Positions 34,571-44,757 of a DNA stretch of 64,000 nt are shown here, one piece after another. The translations under genes were made by a program, and so were the position numbers. Source of the stretch: JAWXBR01 sp034440235 (GTDB lineage: Bacteria; Bacteroidota; Ignavibacteria; Kapaibacteriales; Kapaibacteriaceae). Below the pieces are notes generated by a model. The model saw only the letters and a list, made by a program, of their open reading frames with translations. It did no database searches and had not been told where the DNA came from. The stretch covers positions 1-64,000 of the forward strand of contig JAWXBR010000005.1 of NCBI GenBank assembly GCA_034440235.1, given 5' to 3'. Numbering within the stretch: position 1 is the first letter of the stretch; each line of letters begins with the position of its first letter.

Positions 34571-37500
34571 ATGAGACAATGTTCAATTGGTTTCGCTCTC
34601 GTTCTGTCGCTTTGGTGTGCAGAGCGATGCCTTGCCCAACCGTTCGTAATAGTCGGGACCGATCAGAAGTCGTACCCTACACTTAGTGCGACCGTCATCG
34701 CATTCGATAACGCGGGAACGCTACAGGTGTTGGGTGCTTCAGACATCGGCATCACGCAAGACGCACAGCAGGTTACGGGCACCACAACGTGTGAAGGTCA
34801 AACCAACGGTCGACTTTTGTCGCTGATGGTGCTTGCGGACGTATCCGCATCCACGGTTCAGGGATCGCCCACTGCAATGGATTTGCAAAAGGCTGGCGCG
34901 AAAGCCGGTGAGGTTATGCTAGCAAGCACAGGTGACGAACGTGGACTTTCCTCATACGATGCATCGACGTCTCTGCTACTAGGGCTAACAACAAATCGGG
35001 TCCGCTTCGCATCCGCGGTCGATTCAATGACTGCTGGACGTGGCTCACGTCTCGCTGAAGGAATGAACAACGTGCCGTTTGGTGCGCTTTCACAACTTCA
35101 GAATGCTCGGAATGGACGTGCGCTTCTCGTCTTTACAGACGGTGCGACGTCCATCGACCTTGCTGCTACACTGGCTAAATCCAAGACCTTTGGCGTGCAG
35201 ATTTATATCATCGGTTTGAAGACCACGCTCTCACAAGAATTGCGTGACCTTGCAGATAGCAGTAATGGCGCATGGGTCGACAACATTTCAACTCCTACCG
35301 AAGCTGCTGTTCATGCGCGTGCATTTGTGGCTCACGCCAAACGCCTGCCAACATGCACGGTTACGTGGACGGCACCAGTGAACTGTCGTACACAACATCG
35401 TGTCGATTTACGCCGCGGAAGCTTGACTCGCACTGTGACGATCAAAGTCCCTGTAGGCAACCGCACGATTCTAAGTGCAAGTACTACTGGTGTAGACTTT
35501 AGCGAAGTCGCTCCGGGTGCTTCGCTTGAGTTAGATCTAATGCTCACTGCGAGGAACGGTGCGGTTACGATAAGTAATATTCAGAGTACGGACCCACATT
35601 TCGTTATCACCCTTGGCTCTGTACCACCCGCTCTTGCCCTTCAGAACAACGCCGCGCATACGGTTCGTATTCGGTATACCGCGACAGACTCGAATGTCCG
35701 TGTTGTAAAGCTCAACGTTACATCCGATGCGTGTGAAAGCACACCTGTTTATCTGCGCGGAGGTTTTGTAGCTAATGACAACGAGCTGCGCATGGTAACT
35801 CCAAATGGCGGAGAAACATTTCTTGCAGGTAGATCGACACCAATCACATGGTCGGGTGTACTGCCTACAGACCTTGTTCGGCTTGAATCAAGCATTGATG
35901 ATGGTGCAACGTGGAGTTCGATAGACGAATCTGTTTCTGGACTTACGTACGATTGGATTCCTGCGTTTACAACAACGCGTGCGCGAATTCGGGTTCAGAG
36001 AACAGCGATAGATGCGACAAAGATTGTTACCATGTCGGGTCAACACGAACCTGTCTACTCGTCGGATTTCACATCGGATGGTAAGTCTGTTGTAACGGGT
36101 GGCGACGACGGAACAGTTCGTTTGTATGATGCCGTAACGGGTAGCCTATCACGTATTGTTGGTACACACACCGATTGGGTGTGGTCGGTAGCAACCCACC
36201 CTACACGTCAATACGTTGCTAGTGGAAGTCATGATGGCACCGTTCGCATCTGGGATTATACAACGGGTGCTCGTGCCGCAACAATTCCGATTGGATCGAA
36301 AGTTTGGTCAGTTGCCTTCAGTAGCAACGGTCAGATATTATATGTTGGAAGTTCTGAGTCAGTTGCTGCATATAACACTACCAACTGGTCAATCATTACG
36401 AAAAGCAGTGTCGTTAGCGGCATTGTATACTCTGTCTTACCGTCGGCTGATGGCAGTACACTTGCTGTAGCCGAAGGTGATGTTGCTACAACGAGAAATG
36501 CGACGACACTAATCATTGTGAATACTTTCCGCGGTCACAGCGGCAACGTATACAGCGCAGCACTCTCTCCAGACAAGAACAGTATCGTTACAGGTGGGGC
36601 AGACTTGTCGGTTCGACTGTGGAACACTGCCAACGGCACTCAAACTGCACGTTCAGCAGCGGCATCGGGTTCTATCTTATCTGTGCGTTACAGCAAGACA
36701 GGCGGCAGAATTCTTGTAGGTGGTGGCGATGGAACTGCGAAGTTCTATAGCGCAGCTAATCTTTCTCTGCTTGGTACCCTATCTGGACACAAGGGCCTTG
36801 TGTACTCAGCACGTTACGACCTTACAGACCGGTACGTAACAACTGCCAGCACAGACTTCACAGCGCGTGTATGGGACGTACTTGGATTGCGCCAGGCCGA
36901 AGATCAAAGTGATGCCTCGTTTACAATTAAGGGCGGTCTAGGTGGCTCTGCAGTTGCCGACCTTGGGCTCGTTACTCTTGGTGAAGGGGCTGACGCAATG
37001 GTGCTGTTGCTTCGCAACAATGCTAATGACACGCTTCTTGTAAACGGAATTCGCATAGCATCGGGCGATGTTCAAGACTTTGACCTTATTGCTAATCCTC
37101 TCGTTGCAGTTGTAGCTCCTGGTGGCGAATTGCGCATGGAAGTTGCATTTACACCCATAGAAGTCGGCACACGTACCGCTGTTGTCGAATTCAACACAGG
37201 AACAGGAATTGTCCGCTCGACAGTTACCGGCACAGGCGTCCTGCCTGCATTAGACGCCCCAACGATTGTTGATTTTGGAAGGATAATTGCAAATCAAGAA
37301 GCCGCTGATACAACGGTCGTGGTTAGTCTTCAACAAGGAAGCAATACGCCAATCACCGTAAACGATGTAATCCTGGGTGGACCTGATGCTGCCCAATATT
37401 CTATCGTAAACGGCGGTGGTTCGTTCACGGTGTCACAGGGTCAGTCGCGCGCCATTAATCTTCGCTTCGAACCAAAAGACCTGGGCAGATTTCCTGCTAC

Positions 37501-38878
37501 TCTAACACTTGTTATTGCAGGTGGTCGCAACATCGTAGTTCGTATCTATGGTGAGGGAACCGGGGATGCCGCGATACAAGCAGTGCCTTCGGTCACCATA
37601 CCGTCTAGCCTTTGCGGGTCGGCAGGCCAAACATCAGAGACATTTACTATAACAAATGGTGGTAACTCAACCCTCCAGATTTATGCGATAGGTATTGAAG
37701 GAGTTAACGCCGCCGAATTCACTGCCGATGTGGGTGACCCCTTACCGGTTGACGTGGCATCTGGTGGAACGCGCACCGTGACGGTACGCTTCAGCCCCAC
37801 AAGTACTGGCTCCAAGCAGGCACGACTTGTACTCACAACAAACGCTGTGAATGCACCCTTTGGTGTTACGGTTATTCCCATCGTTGCCCGCAAAGACACG
37901 GCGGCATTCGAGCTCTCGCGAATGGACGTTTTGTTTGACAATGTACCTGAGGGTACGTCGGCTATCGAACGCATCCTGCTTCTCAACACGGGCACCGTTA
38001 CACTGCGCTGGCCAAAAGGTCCCATTGACCTCGGTTCGTTCCGTATCGAATCGATTACTCCTGAAATCGTAGGGCCAGGCAAACAAGCCGAAGTCGTCAT
38101 TCGATTTCTGAGTGGAACTGCTGGTCAAGTCTACTCTGCATCCTATCGTTTTGTCGACTCTGTTTGCGGCCGCACAATCGATTTAAACATGAGCGCAACG
38201 GTGAAGACATACGTGGGCTTCACAATTCGCATAGACTCAATCAATGCACTAACCGGGGTTGATGTTTCGGTACCTGTGTACATCACGAAACGTGTAAACT
38301 TCGATCGTACTCAGGAGCGAACCGTAAGTGCTTCAATCTCGACTAATGCAACCTTGCTTCTACCTACAGGCGCAACACCTATTGGTACAATTGAATCGGG
38401 CTCAGTGAGGCGCTTTACGATAACGTTACCCGTGCCCGAGACAGATTCACTTAGCACCAACCTTCAATTCAAGACATTCTGGGGAAATGACTCGTCAGCA
38501 TTTATTCGGATTGATTCTATATCCGTTGCTGACACGCTTCTCATTACCACTGTCGACGGACGTGTGCTGCTAACGGACATCTGCAGAGAAGGAGGAGCAC
38601 GTCTTGTGTCTGTTCAGCAAACTGCAGCTGTTAAGTCGAGTCCACAACCCATGAGCAGCGATGGCACGATTCGTGTAACGTTGAGTGAACGTGGAGCCAT
38701 GTCGATGGTGCTTACAGATGTAAACGGACGTATGGTGCTTGAACTCTTCGACAAGAATATGTCACCGGGTTCATACGACATTCCAATCGATGCATCGATG
38801 CTTGAGAGCGGCGCATACTTTCTGCTGCTGACGACTCCAACACAACGAATTGCTCACAGACTAGACATTTTGAAATGA
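34571..38878 (+). CDS. T9SS-secreted protein with VWA, WD40 propeller and choice-of-anchor domains
   Basis: A 1435-residue secreted protein: signal peptide (1-22); a VWA domain with the MIDAS-type D90-x-S92-x-S94 in VLADVSAS (about 80-255); a TPNGGETFLAGRSTPITW domain (about 410-480); seven WD40 repeats (about 485-775, DDGTVRLYD, DGTVRIWD, DLSVRLWN, FTARVWD) that fit one seven-bladed propeller; several choice-of-anchor/HYDIN-like beta domains (about 790-1170); and a T9SS tail (about 1355-1435). Suggests a large surface adhesin or scaffold. The gene lies between the two paralogous double-OmpA genes and overlaps the second by ATGA, so they may form one complex. Confidence 0.83.
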   Translation: MRQCSIGFALVLSLWCAERCLAQPFVIVGTDQKSYPTLSATVIAFDNAGTLQVLGASDIGITQDAQQVTGTTTCEGQTNGRLLSLMVLADVSASTVQGSPTAMDLQKAGAKAGEVMLASTGDERGLSSYDASTSLLLGLTTNRVRFASAVDSMTAGRGSRLAEGMNNVPFGALSQLQNARNGRALLVFTDGATSIDLAATLAKSKTFGVQIYIIGLKTTLSQELRDLADSSNGAWVDNISTPTEAAVHARAFVAHAKRLPTCTVTWTAPVNCRTQHRVDLRRGSLTRTVTIKVPVGNRTILSASTTGVDFSEVAPGASLELDLMLTARNGAVTISNIQSTDPHFVITLGSVPPALALQNNAAHTVRIRYTATDSNVRVVKLNVTSDACESTPVYLRGGFVANDNELRMVTPNGGETFLAGRSTPITWSGVLPTDLVRLESSIDDGATWSSIDESVSGLTYDWIPAFTTTRARIRVQRTAIDATKIVTMSGQHEPVYSSDFTSDGKSVVTGGDDGTVRLYDAVTGSLSRIVGTHTDWVWSVATHPTRQYVASGSHDGTVRIWDYTTGARAATIPIGSKVWSVAFSSNGQILYVGSSESVAAYNTTNWSIITKSSVVSGIVYSVLPSADGSTLAVAEGDVATTRNATTLIIVNTFRGHSGNVYSAALSPDKNSIVTGGADLSVRLWNTANGTQTARSAAASGSILSVRYSKTGGRILVGGGDGTAKFYSAANLSLLGTLSGHKGLVYSARYDLTDRYVTTASTDFTARVWDVLGLRQAEDQSDASFTIKGGLGGSAVADLGLVTLGEGADAMVLLLRNNANDTLLVNGIRIASGDVQDFDLIANPLVAVVAPGGELRMEVAFTPIEVGTRTAVVEFNTGTGIVRSTVTGTGVLPALDAPTIVDFGRIIANQEAADTTVVVSLQQGSNTPITVNDVILGGPDAAQYSIVNGGGSFTVSQGQSRAINLRFEPKDLGRFPATLTLVIAGGRNIVVRIYGEGTGDAAIQAVPSVTIPSSLCGSAGQTSETFTITNGGNSTLQIYAIGIEGVNAAEFTADVGDPLPVDVASGGTRTVTVRFSPTSTGSKQARLVLTTNAVNAPFGVTVIPIVARKDTAAFELSRMDVLFDNVPEGTSAIERILLLNTGTVTLRWPKGPIDLGSFRIESITPEIVGPGKQAEVVIRFLSGTAGQVYSASYRFVDSVCGRTIDLNMSATVKTYVGFTIRIDSINALTGVDVSVPVYITKRVNFDRTQERTVSASISTNATLLLPTGATPIGTIESGSVRRFTITLPVPETDSLSTNLQFKTFWGNDSSAFIRIDSISVADTLLITTVDGRVLLTDICREGGARLVSVQQTAAVKSSPQPMSSDGTIRVTLSERGAMSMVLTDVNGRMVLELFDKNMSPGSYDIPIDASMLESGAYFLLLTTPTQRIAHRLDILK

Positions 38879-40917
38879 TAAGCATGCAACGACCGACGAC
38901 CATCCTTGCCTCGATCATACTGCTCGTAGCAGCAGTGAGTGTAGTAGCCGTGAGCGTAACAGCACAGGGCATATCAGATAACGACAAACGTGCTCGCATT
39001 GGCCTCTTTGGCAACTATGCGTACGGTATGCACAGTGCTTCGTTTAATAAACTTCCCTCGGTTTCGAATTGTTGTCCCGAATTCACATCGACAAGCGGGT
39101 CCGGATTCTTTCTTGGCGCACAATTTCAAAGCCCCTTAAGTGATGACTTTGCACTTGCTTTGCGAGCGCACTATGGCACGTATGGCGTTGATTTTACGAC
39201 GACAGAAACGAAGCCCATCCTTATCGGCGATCAGCCGACTGAAGCATTAATACGGCACGACCTACGTGCTGATTTCACACAGGTTAGTATTGAACCATTG
39301 CTTGTGTATCGCGCTACACGTTCGTTGAATTTTCTAGGCGGCCTAACGTTGGGCTTTGTGTTGGACGGTACGTACGATCAAAAAGAAACTCTTGAGCAAC
39401 CATCACAAGCAACCTTCACTGGTGGCTCGAAAATTCGTAATGCCTTGGTTGGAGACATACCAGAGTTGTCGAGCATTGCCTTGGGTATTACACTTGGTGT
39501 CTCGTATGACCTAGCTATAAACGCCGATCGTACGTTGTTTCTTAGTCCTGAAGTTCTATTTACATTCTCACCAACTGGTGTTGCGAAAGATGTGTCGTGG
39601 AACATCCATCAGCTTCGTGCCGGACTTGCTGTAAACTTCATTCCACCTGATGTTGTAGATACGTTAACCGACGTAGAACTTCTAGAGGCGGCTCGTGGCA
39701 TCGATCCTCCGACACGTGCGGGCGGCAACATTCCGTTCACAGCTTCGGTTTCGGCGACTGGACTCAAAGAAGACGGACGTCTTGCACCTATCACATCGGT
39801 ACGTGTCGAAGAGTTTGCTTCGACTCGCGTCCGCCCACTTCTACCATATGTGTTCTTCGAAAAAAACTCCTCAGACATGCCGGTGCGTTATCGTAAGCTC
39901 TCATCTGAACAACGTGACGCGTTCACCGAAAAGAATTTCTACAACCTCGATGCTCTCGTCACCTATTACCACTTGCTAAACCTCTTGGGTAAGCGTCTGA
40001 ACGAAAACCCAACAGCGAGCATAACACTCACAGGTTGTACAGACGCCGACGAAGCTGGACAAGGGGCGCTGCTAGCGCAGCAGCGGGCTGATGCTGTAAA
40101 AGATTACCTAACGGATACATGGGGCATTGCAGGCTCACGCATTACCGTCGTAACACGAGCATTGCCGGAGTCACCGTCGAATAGCGCCGAAGCCGATGGT
40201 CGTGCTGAAAACCGTCGCGTCGAAATTGCTACAACGTCAACTTCGTTATTAGCGCCCGTGATGTCGAATGACACGATGCGAACCTTCGATCCCGCAGGAG
40301 TGCGCTTTATTCCGTCGATCGACCCGCGCGTACCTATTGCATCGTATACACTCTTCGTAACAGAAGGCGATCGTATAATAAAAACGTTTCACAACGGCGA
40401 TCCAATTCCTGCATCGCTTGACTGGCGCGTTGAAGAACAGTCCCGATTCCTTCCACGCGAAGCACGTGAGTTGAAGTACTTGCTTGTAGTGCGCGATTCA
40501 ACTGGCCTCGTCATTCCTTCTGCTACGCAGTCAATTGCTATCAGCCAAGTTCTCATTGAGGACAAACGAGCAACGGGTGGCACAGATAAGACAATCGACC
40601 GTTATTCACTGATACTGTTCGGCTTCGATCAGTCCGACCTCAACCCAGCCAATATTGCATTGGTAGCTGACGTAAAGCAAAAAATTCAGCCCAATTCCAC
40701 TGTTCGCGTAGTTGGCTACACAGACCGCATCGGTAGCGACGATTACAATCAGAAACTCTCGGAACAACGCGCTCGTGCCGTATCGCGCGCGCTGGGTGTA
40801 CCCGAAGGCAATGCCTATGGTATGGGAGAACGTTTTCAACTGTATGACAATGCGACCCCTGAAGCGCGTTTCTATTCGCGCACCGTTGAAGTATTCGTGG
40901 ATACCCCGCTCCGCTAA
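38875..40917 (+). CDS. outer-membrane protein with beta-barrel and two OmpA-like domains (paralog)
   Basis: A 680-residue paralog of the 32444-34474 product. It has a signal peptide, a barrel-like region with the matching CCPEFTSTSGSG segment, then OmpA-like regions at about 321-455 (YVFFEKNSSDMP ... AENRRVEI) and 579-680 (ILFGFDQSDL, YTDRIGSDDYN, LSEQRA). The ATG at 38875 overlaps the preceding stop; an ATG nine bases later is an alternative. Co-translation with the VWA/WD40 protein suggests that this copy serves it. Confidence 0.83.
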   Translation: MISMQRPTTILASIILLVAAVSVVAVSVTAQGISDNDKRARIGLFGNYAYGMHSASFNKLPSVSNCCPEFTSTSGSGFFLGAQFQSPLSDDFALALRAHYGTYGVDFTTTETKPILIGDQPTEALIRHDLRADFTQVSIEPLLVYRATRSLNFLGGLTLGFVLDGTYDQKETLEQPSQATFTGGSKIRNALVGDIPELSSIALGITLGVSYDLAINADRTLFLSPEVLFTFSPTGVAKDVSWNIHQLRAGLAVNFIPPDVVDTLTDVELLEAARGIDPPTRAGGNIPFTASVSATGLKEDGRLAPITSVRVEEFASTRVRPLLPYVFFEKNSSDMPVRYRKLSSEQRDAFTEKNFYNLDALVTYYHLLNLLGKRLNENPTASITLTGCTDADEAGQGALLAQQRADAVKDYLTDTWGIAGSRITVVTRALPESPSNSAEADGRAENRRVEIATTSTSLLAPVMSNDTMRTFDPAGVRFIPSIDPRVPIASYTLFVTEGDRIIKTFHNGDPIPASLDWRVEEQSRFLPREARELKYLLVVRDSTGLVIPSATQSIAISQVLIEDKRATGGTDKTIDRYSLILFGFDQSDLNPANIALVADVKQKIQPNSTVRVVGYTDRIGSDDYNQKLSEQRARAVSRALGVPEGNAYGMGERFQLYDNATPEARFYSRTVEVFVDTPLR

Positions 40918-42032
40918 TGCATATTCTCGTGATGAACTGGCAGGATCGAACACACCCCCTGTCTGGTGGTGCAGAAATTCACCTGCATGAAATATTTGGT
41001 CGGATAGCTGCAGCAGGACATCGTGTAACGTTGCTCTGCTGCGGCTACAGCGGCGCACCTGCAGAAGACGTTATCGATGGTATCAACATCATTCGTGTTG
41101 GACATCGCGCGACGTTTAATTATCGAGTCGCCTGGTGGTGGTATCGCAATGGCAAAAAGCTGAATCCAGACATCGTTGTAGACGACATCAACAAGATTCC
41201 CTTCCTGACACCATTGTTTGTAAAGCGTCCGATCCTCGCAATCATCCATCATCTCTTCGGTAAGACTATTTATACCGAAGCCGGATTGTTAGCAGGCGTG
41301 TACGTCAGATCGTTCGAACGACGCATTACGTCGGCATACCGAAATACGCCTTTGTGTGTTGTTTCTGAGAGTACTCGTCAGGAGTGCGAAGTGTTGGGCT
41401 TCAAACAAGAAAACATAACGATCATTCACAATGCCATCGATCATCGTCGCTTCCCTATGGCCATTACCAAGAAGGCCGATGTACCGACGGTTGTTTTTGT
41501 CGGTCGCCTTAAGAAGTACAAATCTGTCGACCATCTACTGCGTGCAGCAGCAATTGTGCGAAAGGCCTTGCCAAGTCTACGCGTCGAGATCCTTGGCACC
41601 GGTGATCAGTACGATGCTCTTCGAGCGCTTGCTTCAGAGCTTGGAATCAGTGAAAGCGTCACCTTCCATGGGTTTGTAACTGAAGAGCAGAAAACGGCAT
41701 GGTTGAGCCTTGCACATGTTGTCGTAAACTCGTCGGTAAAAGAAGGCTGGGGAATCAGCAACATCGAGGCAAATGCATGCGGCACTCCCGTTATTAGCGC
41801 GAACGTCCCAGGACTACGAGACTCTGTGCGCGACGGCATGTCGGGAATTCTATACCCATACGGCGACGTCGACACGATGGCACGGCTTATGCAACGACTC
41901 CTTGTAGACGCACATGAGCGCGAACGCCTTAGTGAAGGCGCGCTGAAATGGGCATCGACGTTTACATGGGAACGCAGTGCACGAGAAATGCTCGACCTTT
42001 GTAGCAGAGTCGTAGAACGTTGGAACACCTAA
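40917..42032 (+). CDS. family 4 (GT-B) glycosyltransferase
   Basis: A 371-residue GT-B glycosyltransferase. N-terminal GGAEIHLHEI and C-terminal FVGRLKKYKSVDHLLRAA plus EGWGISNIEANACGTPVI contain the usual donor-binding residues. It likely works on cell-surface glycans or glycosylated exported proteins. The ATG overlaps the stop of the OmpA-type gene as TAATG. Specificity unknown. Confidence 0.9.
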   Translation: MHILVMNWQDRTHPLSGGAEIHLHEIFGRIAAAGHRVTLLCCGYSGAPAEDVIDGINIIRVGHRATFNYRVAWWWYRNGKKLNPDIVVDDINKIPFLTPLFVKRPILAIIHHLFGKTIYTEAGLLAGVYVRSFERRITSAYRNTPLCVVSESTRQECEVLGFKQENITIIHNAIDHRRFPMAITKKADVPTVVFVGRLKKYKSVDHLLRAAAIVRKALPSLRVEILGTGDQYDALRALASELGISESVTFHGFVTEEQKTAWLSLAHVVVNSSVKEGWGISNIEANACGTPVISANVPGLRDSVRDGMSGILYPYGDVDTMARLMQRLLVDAHERERLSEGALKWASTFTWERSAREMLDLCSRVVERWNT

Positions 42033-44167
42033 AGACCATAGCAAGCCCTTCCTCCTCGCAGACTCGGACGTCAGCCCTTTCATTCTTGCTGACCTCTGCG
42101 TTGACCATTGTCGTGGCGCTCGCAACGGTACTTGCCCCAGCCCCTTGCCTTGCACAAAACATTCGCGATTCGCGCGGCACCGATTTCTGGTTGACGTTCC
42201 TTCCAAATGATCGTGAGCTCAATAATTCTGACCCGTCTTTACACCTCTTTATCACTGCGCAGATGCCTACGAATGGTGAGGTTTTGGCAGTTCGACGCAA
42301 CGGATCGACGCTACGTATTCCATTTACGATTGCTCTTGCGAATGATACCGTTTCACTCGAGTTAGATCCTAGAGACCACGAATTGCAAGGTTCTAATTAT
42401 CCTACCACAAATACAAGAGATGCAGAAAGATCTGTAAACATTGCCGTGCATATCACTGGCACTGAAGAGTTGTCGGTATATGCTGTCACACGTGAGCGCT
42501 ACACAACCGATGCATGGCTCGTATTGCCGACAGATGCGTTGGGTACCGAGTACCGGGTCATGTCATATCCCTCATATGCATATACGTATGTTGATTTCAG
42601 AGGCAGAGGCAGCGTCACTGAAGGATTCCCAAGTCAGTTTGTAGTTATCGCTACTGCTAACGACACGAGAGTAGATATCGACCTTGCTCCGGGGAGATCC
42701 TCAGTTAGTAGTCTGCCAAGACGCACAGTCATACTCCAACGTGGAGATGCCTACCTTGTACAAACAGCCATAACCTATGAGCAGCCTAATGACGATTTTA
42801 CAGGAAGTCTAATTCGAGCGACGAAACCTGTCGCTGTTGTTGGCGGACACTTTAGAGCACAAGTTCCTGTGAGAAACGGGAGTTCGGCCTCGCGCGACTT
42901 CCTTGTTGAACAAGTGCCCAGTGTTGATACGTGGGGCAAACAATGTGTCGTTGTAACTCCGCAGGCACCTGCGGATGTAACGAGCTATGGTTCGTGGGAT
43001 TATGCACTATGCAGAATATTAGCGTCGACAGATAACACAGTAGTTAATGCGAACGGCACCATTCAGACTTTAATGGCCGGTGGATTTATGGAAGTGCCTC
43101 TTACAGAGCCCATCCTCGTTAGCGCATCAAATCCTGTGCTGTGTGCAATCCTCGCTCGCTCATCAAATCGTGGGGGTGGTAATTCCAGATCGGGAGATCC
43201 GTTCTTATTGGTTGTGCCGCCACCAGAACAGTTTCAGGATTCGTACACAGTAATTAGTGTTCAGCCCAACAGAAACGCCTCTAGTGCCGACGAGCATTGG
43301 ATTACTCTAATCGCACCTGTTTCGTCTCAACCTTCGTTATTTATCGATGGTATAATGGCGCCTGTATTAACTGTGATTCCGGGTACATTGCTTGGATACG
43401 TGCATATCAAGGTGTCTTCAGGTACACACAGAGCAACATGTGACTCGACCTTTGGCATTTACGTCTACGGCTATCGTCAGGCCGAATCGTATGGTTATAC
43501 GGGTGGAATGTCGTTCCAGCGACTCTTTGCACCAACGATTCATCTTCGTGTACATGACATGCAGGCGAAGCCCGGCAAACTCGACACGATGATTGTAACT
43601 GTTGATAGCATTAGTGACACGGCATCATTTTCAGCGTATGGGGCAAGTCTGCTAAACTTCGACATGTCGTGGAATGTAAGCATGTTTGTTCCACGCAATT
43701 CGGGCAACGTGTCGATTAGTGGAGTAACAGGCGCAACCTCCACAGTGTTTTCTTTCGACTCGCTAAACGTTGGCGATACAATTTTGTCCGTTGCTGGATA
43801 CCATGCGTTGGGCACGGCCGAAACGGACAGCATCCGCCTCACAAGTCCTCTGTGGCGTTCGTCGAATACTGATACCGTAAACATATTTACTATTATCCGC
43901 AATGGCACTATAAGCACCGACGGTATTTGTCGCGAAGGCGGACGCCGTTTGTTCGACCCCACGGCAGGTCGTCCGTCCGCTTCAATCACCTACAACGATC
44001 ATGGCGATGTGTTCTTAACTCCCAGTCAAAGCTTCGCAACTGCGTACACGGTTGACGTTTTCGATGCGCTGGGACGGCTTGTGCAGAAGTGCCTCGTACC
44101 TGCTAATACCATCACTCCTCTGCCCCTTGCCTCAGCCCCTTACGAGCCACTCTTTGTGCGTCCGTAA
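42020..44167 (+). CDS. T9SS-secreted protein with IgGFc-binding-like domain
   Basis: A 715-residue protein with signal peptide (SALTIVVALATVLAPAPCLAQ) and a long domain resembling the IgGFc-binding protein N-terminal family: DSRGTDFWLTFLPND, TTDAWLVLPTDALGTEYRVM, QFVVIATANDTRVDI and VGGHFRAQVPV. The C terminus carries VDVFDALGRLVQKCLV and ends LFVRP, a short T9SS-like tail. Such proteins are predicted surface adhesins; binding partner unknown. The only reasonable start is TTG at 42020, overlapping the glycosyltransferase gene by 13 bp. Confidence 0.8.
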   Translation: MEHLKTIASPSSSQTRTSALSFLLTSALTIVVALATVLAPAPCLAQNIRDSRGTDFWLTFLPNDRELNNSDPSLHLFITAQMPTNGEVLAVRRNGSTLRIPFTIALANDTVSLELDPRDHELQGSNYPTTNTRDAERSVNIAVHITGTEELSVYAVTRERYTTDAWLVLPTDALGTEYRVMSYPSYAYTYVDFRGRGSVTEGFPSQFVVIATANDTRVDIDLAPGRSSVSSLPRRTVILQRGDAYLVQTAITYEQPNDDFTGSLIRATKPVAVVGGHFRAQVPVRNGSSASRDFLVEQVPSVDTWGKQCVVVTPQAPADVTSYGSWDYALCRILASTDNTVVNANGTIQTLMAGGFMEVPLTEPILVSASNPVLCAILARSSNRGGGNSRSGDPFLLVVPPPEQFQDSYTVISVQPNRNASSADEHWITLIAPVSSQPSLFIDGIMAPVLTVIPGTLLGYVHIKVSSGTHRATCDSTFGIYVYGYRQAESYGYTGGMSFQRLFAPTIHLRVHDMQAKPGKLDTMIVTVDSISDTASFSAYGASLLNFDMSWNVSMFVPRNSGNVSISGVTGATSTVFSFDSLNVGDTILSVAGYHALGTAETDSIRLTSPLWRSSNTDTVNIFTIIRNGTISTDGICREGGRRLFDPTAGRPSASITYNDHGDVFLTPSQSFATAYTVDVFDALGRLVQKCLVPANTITPLPLASAPYEPLFVRP

Positions 44168-44193
44168 CGCACACACCGTTCCGAAGTGCCGCT

Positions 44194-44757
44194 TTGATTC
44201 TTGCATTTAACAAACCATTTCGTGTTCTTTCGCAGTTCACTCCTGAACCTGGCAGCAAGCATGATACGCTCGCATCGTTTGGCTTTCCACCGAATGTATA
44301 TGCGTTAGGACGCCTCGATGCGGATAGTGAAGGACTGTTGTTGTTAAGTGATGAGAAGGGGCTTAATACAAGGGTCCTCGACCCCATGCATGCACATCGG
44401 CGCACATACTGGGCGCAGGTCGAAGGCATTGCAACAGAGGATGCACTCAAGCAATTGCGTGCTGGTGTAAGAATAGGGTCGTACACCACCATGCCATGTA
44501 CGGCTCGCCTTATAGATACACCCGATGTATTTGAACGCGAGGTGCCAATCAGGCAACGTCGCACAGTGCCTACATCTTGGGTTGAACTCGAGCTTGTCGA
44601 AGGCAAAAACCGTCAGGTCCGGCGAATGCTTGCAGCAGTTGAGTTGCCCGTGCTACGCCTACTGCGGGTTCGAATCGGTGACCTTATGCTCGACGGTCTT
44701 AATGTCGGCACTTGGCGCGAGCTGGACCTCAGAGAGCGCGGGTTGTTGTTTCGCTAG
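44194..44757 (+). CDS. pseudouridine synthase, RsuA/RluE type
   Basis: A 187-residue rRNA pseudouridine synthase without an S4 domain, as in RluE. The catalytic Asp is in GRLDADSEGLLLLSD, and the C-terminal VEGKNRQVRRMLAAVELPVLRL block is typical. E. coli RluE acts on 23S U2457, so that target is likely but not proven. Start TTG at 44194. Its last 99 bases overlap the end of ccmF on the opposite strand, an unusually long antiparallel overlap. Confidence 0.9.
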   Translation: MILAFNKPFRVLSQFTPEPGSKHDTLASFGFPPNVYALGRLDADSEGLLLLSDEKGLNTRVLDPMHAHRRTYWAQVEGIATEDALKQLRAGVRIGSYTTMPCTARLIDTPDVFEREVPIRQRRTVPTSWVELELVEGKNRQVRRMLAAVELPVLRLLRVRIGDLMLDGLNVGTWRELDLRERGLLFR

